64,000 nt of DNA from an uncultured Flavobacterium sp. GTDB taxonomy: Bacteria > Bacteroidota > Bacteroidia > Flavobacteriales > Flavobacteriaceae. Position numbers and translations under genes: made by a program. Positions 58,301 to 64,000 of the stretch are shown here, in pieces (position 1 is the stretch's first letter; the number at the start of each line of letters is the position of its first letter). The notes beneath the pieces are model-generated. The model made no database searches. It saw only the letters and a program-made list of their open reading frames with translations, and had not been told where the DNA came from. The stretch spans positions 124,001 to 188,000 of the forward strand of contig NZ_CAMLDD010000007.1 of assembly GCF_946478785.1 (NCBI RefSeq), written 5' to 3'.

Positions 58301-61300
58301 AAAAAATATCCATTTAGAAAACAATGAAAGCACCATTAAAATTCCATTAAAAAAAGAGTTTGACAAATATTTGAAGATAAGTTTTCAAAGTATTTTTGAG
58401 AATGCGGTTTTCAATGATGAGATTGATGTGTTTCAAAAAAAACAAGATTCTAAAATGGAATTTAGTGTTGAAACTTTTAGAAATAAACTGCAACCAGGAA
58501 TTAGCGAAAACTGGTCGTTTAAATTAAAATCAACTAATACGGCTAACGAAGCAGAAGTCCTGGCATCGATGTATGACAGCTCATTAGACCAATTTGCAAC
58601 CGCAAACTGGGCTAGTTTAGGTTTTAGTGATTATTACTACAATGGAAGTAACATTAAATCAGGCTTAGGTTTTGACAAAACATCAAGTTATCTTCAAAAT
58701 TTGAATACTCCAAGAAACAGAGTAGAACTAAATACCGAAACTGCGAAATTAATTTGGTTTGGATTTGATTTTAACAATCCCAATAATTCTGTTTACCTGC
58801 AAAGGGAATATCAAAAACAACTTAGTAAAAAAGCCAACAAGCCTTTAAATGCAAAAATGATTTCGGGAATCATAAAAGATAAATCGAACCTGGCTCTTCC
58901 CGGCGTTTCTGTGTCCATAAAAGGAACACAAAGAGTTACATCCTCAGATTTTGATGGTTATTATGAGATTGAAGCTGCCAAAAACGAAGAACTTGTTTTT
59001 AGTTATATCGGTTTTAAAAGTCAATCTGTTGTGGTTGAAAACACAAAAACTATTGATGTGGTTTTGGAGGAAAGCGAGAATAGTTTGAATGAAGTTGTCG
59101 TTGTTGGTTATGGAAAATCAAAAAGAAAAGATCTTACAGGATCGATATCCTCAATATCAGGTGATGAGCTACTTGAAACGCAACCACTAACATTCGATCA
59201 GGTTCTTCAAGGTAAAGCTCCTGGTATTATGGTTTCTGGGGCTTCTGGTCAGCCGGGAGGCGGGATTAGTTTACAAATTCGCGGTCTATCTTCTTTTGGT
59301 AATAATTCACCATTGTATGTAATAGATGGGGTTATTATTGACGGAGGTAACGGTACGAATCCATTGGCAACTATTAATCCAGCAGATATTGCATCTATAG
59401 ATGTTTTAAAAGATGCATCTGCTACAGCCATTTACGGAAGCAGAGGTGCAAACGGAGTAATCGTTATTACAACCAAAAAAGCAATAGAAGAACTGACACA
59501 AATAAAAGCGAGAAAAAATCTATCTGAAACCGCGTTCTTTTTACCGAATTTAAAAACCGATGCAAAAGGAAACATAAGCTTTAATTTTACTTCGCCAGAA
59601 GCTTTGACAGCCTGGAAATTCCGTTTGTTTGCTCATAATAAAAAAGCGGTAACAGGTTATTTAGAAAAAAGCGTTCTTACTCAAAAAGAACTTATGGTCT
59701 TGCCTAATTTTCCTCGCTTTTTTAGAGAAAAAGATACCATTGTTATCAGTACTAAAATTTCAAACATTACAAGCGAAGCGAAAACAGGAATTGCCATGCT
59801 TCAGTTTTTTGATGCAACAACAATGGAATCTATTGATGCCAAAATGCTGAATACGGACAACATCAGAAACTTTAGTGTTGATGCCTTTGGAAATACAACA
59901 GCAACCTGGACGATTTCGATTCCGGAAGGTTTACAAGGCGTACAATATAAAATTTTGGCTAAATCAGGAAATTTCTCTGATGGAGAAGAAAACATACTTC
60001 CTGTTTTAACGAATAATATGCTGGTTACAGAAAGTATTCCGATCTGGGTTAGGGAAAATTCTACTAAAGAATATACGTTTGATAATTTAAAAAACAACCC
60101 TTCTTCAACTTTAAGAAACCATCAATTTACGTTAGAATATACTTCGAATCCTTCGTGGATTGCCATTCAGTCTCTGCCTTATTTAATGGAATATGAGCAC
60201 GAATGTGCTGAGCAAACTTTTGCCCGTTTTTATGCGAATGCTTTAGCATCAGAGATTATTTCAAGTAACCCGAAGATTGCAACCGTTTTTGAAGATTGGA
60301 GAAAAAATGGAAAATTGAATTCCAAACTGGAAGAAAACGAAGAATTAAAATCCATCATTCTGGCTGAAACTCCCTGGCTAAATGATGCACAAAATGAAGA
60401 GGAAAAGAAAAAAAATCTGGCGCTCTTATTCGATTTAGAGAAAATGAAAACTTCTCAGAAAGCGACTTTCGATAAATTAAAACAGAAGCAAAAATCATCA
60501 GGAGGATTTGCCTGGTTTGACGGAAGTGATGAAAACGAATACATAACCAGACATATTCTGGCAGGATTAGGGCATTTATCAAAATTATCTAAAAATAATA
60601 CTTCACAAATTGATCAGATTGCCAAAACCGCAATTCCATTTTTAGATCATAAATTTTTGATTTATCATAAAGCACGAACTAAAAATTTAAAAACAACAGC
60701 CAAGTTAATGTGGGTCAATCCTTATAATGATTTGCATTATTTATACGCCAGAAGTTTTTATTTAGATAAATATCCCGTTTCAGATACGCTGAAAAAAGCA
60801 ACTAAAATGTATTTAGAAAGTGCCAAAAAAGAGTGGCTATCCTATTCGCTTTATGAAAAAGGATTAGCAGCATTGACTTTAAACCGTTTTGGAGAAAGTG
60901 AAACTGCAAAAAAAATCATTGAAAGTTTAGAAGAAACCTCATCCAACAACGAAGATTGGGGAATGTACTGGATATCTAATAAAGCAGGCTGGTATTGGTA
61001 TCAGGCGCCAATAGAAACTCAGGCACTATTGATTGAGGCTTTCGCCGAAGTTACTCAGGACACAAAATCTGTTGATGCCATGAAAGTCTGGTTATTAAAA
61101 AACAAACAGACCAAAAACTGGCCTACCACAAAATCAACTACAGAAGCTGTTTATGCGTTGTTGATGCAGGGAAATGACTGGCTAAGTGTAAAAGACAATA
61201 CCATAATTAAAATGGGAGATGAGAAAATCCTAACCAAAAAACTATTAGAAAACCAAAAAGAAGCCGAAACAGGTTATATCAAACTAACTTGGAAAGCTGA

Positions 61301-61841
61301 TGAAATTAAAAAAGAAATGGCTTCGATAAGCATTCAGAATAAAACGAAAGTTCCTGGTTTTGGTGGTGTGTACTGGCAGTATTTTGAGGATTTGGATAAA
61401 ATCAAAACTAATTCCGGAGCTGTTTTATCGGTTTCAAAAGAATTATATCTGAAGAAACAGGCAATGACAGGTGAAGAATTAGAAAAAATCACTTCTAAAA
61501 ATGAATTAAAAACAGGAGATTTAGTTACTATTAGATTAATTATTTCATCAAAAGAAGATATGGAATTTGTGCATTTAAAAGATATGAGAGCTTCTTGTTT
61601 TGAACCTGTAAATGTACTTTCTCAATATCAATATAAAGATGGTTTAGGGTATTACATGAGTACGAAAGATGCTGCAACGCATTTATTTTTTGACAGAATT
61701 AACAAAGGAACTTATGTATTGGAATATGATATTCGGGTAAATAACAGCGGTGAATTCTCAAACGGCATCACTACGATTCAAAGTATGTATGCGCCGGAAT
61801 TTACGAGTCATACAAAAGGAATTCGGGTAAAAGTTCAATAG
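55305..61841 (+). CDS. Alpha-2-macroglobulin with inserted SusC-type regulatory and plug domains
   Basis: 2178 residues in one open frame. A signal peptide ends at F-A-Q-Q near residue 19; there is no lipobox, unlike E. coli YfhM. After an N-terminal helical region of about 350 residues come macroglobulin domains, with MG2 at about 564-650 (A-I-Y-R-P-G-Q-T-V-Y). Residues 1185-1392 are a foreign block: a carboxypeptidase-regulatory-like domain (G-I-I-K-D-K-S-N-L-A-L-P-G-V-S), the linker E-V-V-V-V-G-Y-G-K, and a TonB plug ending V-I-V-I-T-T-K-K. The A2M domain resumes at about 1407 (F-F-L-P-N-L-K-T-D-A-K-G). The thioester motif C1634-A-E-Q and the helical toroid (G-G-F-A-W-F-D-G-S) follow. By family it traps attacking proteases covalently. 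Confidence 0.9.
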   Translation: MKNVLFAFLLLSSSLFAQQTDKKWDQVIALENEGKIKSANEIVSEIYKKAVSEKDEVKMIKCFFYQSKYLLVVDENAQSKILNNLKGEINRVSVPSKAILNFVYAKCLNDYYNRNLYKIQRRTNIALLDEDFLTWTEANFKSQINLTLKKTLENEALLKSTLLEKYETIFDFLTLEKFKKENLFDYLLKENLAFYKQKIRQWEFTKSDFNPYKKELLGKSADFIKVNFDFVTNENLLYVLALYQKQELHNPTVDNQLERIQYFKNTLLESDEDYLPALNNLQKETKDVLLIQKIQLEKAFFYSQKASKETHQDYNRRAISLLDSIIAVNNQSNAYKLALQQKDNIVSKSLTIELQKFIYSDENTRAFIRYKNVTDLKVSFYKINQKQLLGFRNTYPKKDSLVSVIIQKNQTAVVKTYSLINKNDFFQYTTEVLLPQLRTGSYLVYFESDSDTKEKKAFAYETISVSNLSLLASQNQTGETFQVLDRKTGKPLENVTIKSKHFNLKTNKNGIAAYNQKKFIYNNNDIQLTTVNDTTVIQKNYINYVNDYSGEDKDDLDFKGKVEFYLDRAIYRPGQTVYYKGIAFQKKNNETAVISKTTFKIIILDANGNEFKEFDIVTNEFGSFSGEFTLPKNGLTGNFSIEAEEPDDYEKDIDYDENKEEHLFWDNADFENSRVDFRVEEYKRPKFEVVFEPKKETFQIDQLIKVKGNAKAFAGSNISDAVVKYTVTRYTSYFRNYFGQQPDNEILASGEIKTDASGKFSVDFTAIPSKNSKKQQLPVFNYRINVSVTDINGETHDAETIVKVGYHDLVLGASLPNQIKTKDKNEIILASTNLNGEFLAVKGEIKIYYKSAFSDKFKPRVWPNPEFETITKAEFEKLFPYEQNEKTTIDTTKGTLVYSKKMDTEKDKKIVLDFISDYKSGNYKIVFSAKDSFENAIESSTDFQIIQSKDKFKTSSLLTIKQINEDPKKDGFVTLKITSAVPELYFSVTGNYDSKVFLEKNIHLENNESTIKIPLKKEFDKYLKISFQSIFENAVFNDEIDVFQKKQDSKMEFSVETFRNKLQPGISENWSFKLKSTNTANEAEVLASMYDSSLDQFATANWASLGFSDYYYNGSNIKSGLGFDKTSSYLQNLNTPRNRVELNTETAKLIWFGFDFNNPNNSVYLQREYQKQLSKKANKPLNAKMISGIIKDKSNLALPGVSVSIKGTQRVTSSDFDGYYEIEAAKNEELVFSYIGFKSQSVVVENTKTIDVVLEESENSLNEVVVVGYGKSKRKDLTGSISSISGDELLETQPLTFDQVLQGKAPGIMVSGASGQPGGGISLQIRGLSSFGNNSPLYVIDGVIIDGGNGTNPLATINPADIASIDVLKDASATAIYGSRGANGVIVITTKKAIEELTQIKARKNLSETAFFLPNLKTDAKGNISFNFTSPEALTAWKFRLFAHNKKAVTGYLEKSVLTQKELMVLPNFPRFFREKDTIVISTKISNITSEAKTGIAMLQFFDATTMESIDAKMLNTDNIRNFSVDAFGNTTATWTISIPEGLQGVQYKILAKSGNFSDGEENILPVLTNNMLVTESIPIWVRENSTKEYTFDNLKNNPSSTLRNHQFTLEYTSNPSWIAIQSLPYLMEYEHECAEQTFARFYANALASEIISSNPKIATVFEDWRKNGKLNSKLEENEELKSIILAETPWLNDAQNEEEKKKNLALLFDLEKMKTSQKATFDKLKQKQKSSGGFAWFDGSDENEYITRHILAGLGHLSKLSKNNTSQIDQIAKTAIPFLDHKFLIYHKARTKNLKTTAKLMWVNPYNDLHYLYARSFYLDKYPVSDTLKKATKMYLESAKKEWLSYSLYEKGLAALTLNRFGESETAKKIIESLEETSSNNEDWGMYWISNKAGWYWYQAPIETQALLIEAFAEVTQDTKSVDAMKVWLLKNKQTKNWPTTKSTTEAVYALLMQGNDWLSVKDNTIIKMGDEKILTKKLLENQKEAETGYIKLTWKADEIKKEMASISIQNKTKVPGFGGVYWQYFEDLDKIKTNSGAVLSVSKELYLKKQAMTGEELEKITSKNELKTGDLVTIRLIISSKEDMEFVHLKDMRASCFEPVNVLSQYQYKDGLGYYMSTKDAATHLFFDRINKGTYVLEYDIRVNNSGEFSNGITTIQSMYAPEFTSHTKGIRVKVQ

Positions 61842-61913
61842 TACAACTTACTTGAGCTTCCATAAATTAATTTGAAACCCTAAATTAGCTACATTTGTAG
61901 TAAATGAATTATT

Positions 61914-62501
61914 ATGATAACAGATATTAATCAATTAGATTTTAGCAAGACTTATTCTTATGCTGATTATCTTACCTGGCGATTTCAGGAGAGGCTTGAA
62001 ATTTTCAAAGGCAAAATTTCTAAAATGAGTCCTGCACCAAGTACTTCTCATCAAAAAGTATCAATGAAGCTGACCAAATTTATATTGCAAAAATTCAGCG
62101 ATCATTCCTGTAATTTATTTGCAGCTCCATTTGATGTTCGGTTATTGGATAAAAAAAATTCGACAAAAGACAATGAAATTTTTACTGTTGTTCAACCTGA
62201 CCTGTGTGTGATTTGTGATGACAATAAATTAGACAAAAGAGGCGCTTTTGGTGCTCCTGATTTAGTAATAGAAATACTTTCACCGGGTAACTCGAAAAAA
62301 GAATTGAAATATAAATTTGATTTGTATGAAGAAGCAGGGGTTTTAGAATATTGGATTGTAAACCCCGAAGACAAAACTTTTTTAATCTATGTTCTTAGAG
62401 ATAATGAGTTTATTGGTTTACATCCTTTGATTGAAGAAGACACAATAAAAAGTCCTTTATTTCCTCAATTAGATTTTATATTGGAAGAAGTATTTGCTTA
62501 G
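61914..62501 (+). CDS. Uma2-family (DUF820) putative nuclease-fold protein
   Basis: 195 residues. The PD-(D/E)xK-like core shows Q-P-D-L-C-V-I-C near 100, P-D-L-V-I-E-I-L-S-P near 118, the helix K-Y-K-F-D-L-Y-E-E-A-G-V, and E-Y-W-I-V-N-P-E. The catalytic-type Asp, Glu and Lys positions are present. Uma2 proteins are common in some bacteria, but their biological role is unclear to me. It is a single gene 72 bases after the alpha-2-macroglobulin gene; a TACATTTG box at 61890-61897 may be its -7 element. Confidence 0.88.
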   Translation: MITDINQLDFSKTYSYADYLTWRFQERLEIFKGKISKMSPAPSTSHQKVSMKLTKFILQKFSDHSCNLFAAPFDVRLLDKKNSTKDNEIFTVVQPDLCVICDDNKLDKRGAFGAPDLVIEILSPGNSKKELKYKFDLYEEAGVLEYWIVNPEDKTFLIYVLRDNEFIGLHPLIEEDTIKSPLFPQLDFILEEVFA

Positions 62502-62507
62502 AATAAA

Positions 62508-62539
62508 AAACCCGACAGATTTCAAAATCTGTCGGGTTT
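62508..62539. terminator. Bidirectional terminator between the Uma2 and S46 genes
   Basis: Perfect inverted repeat of two 15-base arms (62508-62522 with 62525-62539). The T-rich sequence downstream on the plus strand and the A-run upstream would provide U-tracts on both strands. It lies between convergent stop codons. Confidence 0.92.
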
Positions 62540-62560
62540 ACTTTTATAATAAAAATCAGA

Positions 62561-64000
62561 TTATTTTATAATTGTCATTTCATCAATAATGTTTTTTGCT
62601 CCGGCGTATTTGTCAATAATCCAAAGTACATAACGAATGTCTACGTTAATGGTTCTTTGCAATTTTGAATCAAAAATAACATCTCCTGCCATTGCTTCGA
62701 TATTACCGTCAAAAGCAATTCCGATTAATTCTCCTTTTCCGTTAAGAACCGGTGAACCAGAGTTTCCTCCTGTAATGTCATTATCTGTCAAAAAGTTTAC
62801 CGGCATGTATCCTGCTTTGTCAGCATATTGACCGTAATCTTTTGCTTTGTTTAATTCTAACAAACGAGCTGGTAAATCAAATTCCTCATCTCCTGCTTTA
62901 TACTTTTTCACCATACTTTCCATGGTTGTATAGTTGTTGATTTTAGCATCATTACGCGGGTCAGTTGGCAAAGCGCGAACTTTTCCGTAAGTCAGTCTCA
63001 AAGTTGAGTTTGCATCAGGATATTTAACAGCATTTAATTTTGATTCTCTCAAACCTTCAACCAATTTGCGGTAAGCAGTGGCAAAACCATCATCAGCTTT
63101 CGCCTGATCGTCTGTTTTAGTTCGGTATTTAGCCAATAAATCATTCGAGATAATATACAAAGGATCAAGTGGAAGCGCAGCCGGTTTTGGATTTGCTATA
63201 TATTCTAAAATTTTCTCTTTAGATGTAAAAAAACTAGTTTCAGTTGCTTTTGCTATATCAGCAGTAAAATCTCCATTATTAGCTGATTTCATTTTAGCAA
63301 TATGTGGTGCCAAACCGTATTCAGCACCTTTTGAAGCATATAAGTTTAATTGTGCCGTTAATACGTCTTTTTCTAATGGAGCATAAAATTCACCATAGAT
63401 GTTTTCAACCATCGCATTGATTTTTGGCAACATTTCTGCTTTTTTAGCATCATTTTCTTTAGAGTAAGCCATTAATGCATTTCCTAAATTTGCAGGACCT
63501 GTTGCATAAGCTGAAGTACGCAAAAGCTGCATTAAGTAATTATCATGACGGGCTTTTAAATTTGTTTCCTTGTAATAATCATTAATTGTCGGAATTACAT
63601 TTTCGTACTTTTCTCTGTTAGCCGGTTTAGCAGCCCATTCGTAAAATTTATCTTCTTGCGCCGTTTTAGCATCAACTGTTCCTGCTTTTGTTAAGGCATC
63701 GATCATTCCCTGACGATTTTTCCAATAATTTGCTGTCGAAGCATATTTAGACGCATATTTCAAACGAACTGTTGCGTCTTTGTCCATATACTTTTTCATT
63801 TGGTCCATTCCGGTTTTTGCACCTTCAACCCATGCAGGATAAGCATATTTTATGTTTTGCTCAATTCCGCCAGCCGGCATCCAACGGTTTGTTCTTCCCG
63901 GATAACCTAAAATCATGGCAAAATCATTTTCTTTAATTCCTTTGATGCTTACAGGCAAATAATGCTTTGGCTGCAAAGGCACATTATCTTTAGAATATTC
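62561..64000 (-). CDS. S46-family dipeptidyl-peptidase, C-terminal part
   Basis: 480 residues are in the window. The frame continues past the right edge: the residues before P-L-Q-P-K-H-Y-L-P-V-S read E-Y-S-K-D-N-V, so the GTG near 63982 is an internal Val, not a start. The catalytic Ser is in D-N-D-I-T-G-G-N-S-G-S-P-V-L. A G-Y-P-G-R-T-N-R segment near the N-terminal end of the visible part is also typical. DPP7/DPP11 enzymes release dipeptides in the periplasm and need an N-terminal His and Asp, which lie outside the window. Family length is about 720, so about one third is missing. Confidence 0.93.
   Translation of the reverse strand, partial: EYSKDNVPLQPKHYLPVSIKGIKENDFAMILGYPGRTNRWMPAGGIEQNIKYAYPAWVEGAKTGMDQMKKYMDKDATVRLKYASKYASTANYWKNRQGMIDALTKAGTVDAKTAQEDKFYEWAAKPANREKYENVIPTINDYYKETNLKARHDNYLMQLLRTSAYATGPANLGNALMAYSKENDAKKAEMLPKINAMVENIYGEFYAPLEKDVLTAQLNLYASKGAEYGLAPHIAKMKSANNGDFTADIAKATETSFFTSKEKILEYIANPKPAALPLDPLYIISNDLLAKYRTKTDDQAKADDGFATAYRKLVEGLRESKLNAVKYPDANSTLRLTYGKVRALPTDPRNDAKINNYTTMESMVKKYKAGDEEFDLPARLLELNKAKDYGQYADKAGYMPVNFLTDNDITGGNSGSPVLNGKGELIGIAFDGNIEAMAGDVIFDSKLQRTINVDIRYVLWIIDKYAGAKNIIDEMTIIK

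Noticed and set aside
63980..63982. GTG start for the S46 peptidase.
   Set aside because: The frame stays open upstream to the window edge with family-like residues, so this GTG is an internal Val and the gene is truncated by the window.

Overview
The window looks like a chromosome segment from a Flavobacterium-like member of the Bacteroidota. The evidence is the AT-rich sequence, Bacteroidota-type promoter boxes (TTTG about 20 bases upstream of TAnnTTTG), a SusC/SusD pair, an S46 peptidase, an UpxY-type antiterminator and mostly absent Shine-Dalgarno sites. No tRNA, rRNA, CRISPR array or complete insertion sequence was seen.

Region 1 (1-12660, all minus strand) is a surface polysaccharide locus. 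It holds two export/assembly modules, Wza plus the BY-kinase Wzc at the upstream end and a long SLBB exporter plus a Wzz protein at the downstream end. Between them lie the nucleotide-sugar enzymes ManC, RfbB, TviB, TviC and a UDP-glucose dehydrogenase, and an UpxY antiterminator. A strong hairpin terminator and a fresh promoter directly follow upxY, so the antiterminator may act inside its own operon.

Region 2 (12680-20800) holds housekeeping genes: recR, a CoA-binding protein, a MarC membrane protein, two guanidino-group-modifying enzymes, gltA, eno and carA, with clear intrinsic terminators after gltA and eno.

Region 3 (20827-38475, minus) is the ribosomal supercluster, from rpsL to rplQ, including fusA, secY, infA and rpoA. 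A terminator after rpsJ and a promoter before rplC split it into a str-type unit (rpsL-rpsG-fusA-rpsJ) and an S10/spc/alpha-type unit. A 10-bp hairpin and a possible internal promoter lie between rpsN and rpsH.

Region 4 (38559-46297, plus) encodes envelope proteins: a small Omp85-type barrel protein, then SusC, SusD and two further lipoproteins, ending at a strong terminator. No polysaccharide-degrading enzyme is next to them.

Region 5 (46327-64000) is mixed: rlmB, a rhomboid protease, rarA, a secreted protein of unknown function, a YjjG-like HAD phosphatase, radC, a DUF1287 lipoprotein, mpl, a TPR protein, a 2178-residue alpha-2-macroglobulin, a Uma2-family nuclease-fold protein and the C-terminal part of an S46 peptidase.

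Three things stand out. The alpha-2-macroglobulin carries the N-terminal half of a SusC receptor (regulatory domain plus plug, no barrel) inserted just before its A2M domain. A 571-bp element between a DUF1287 gene and mpl has nested, REP-like inverted repeats around a frameshifted GIY-YIG gene. An 82-base repeat occurs twice, and its central stem is kept by compensating base changes.
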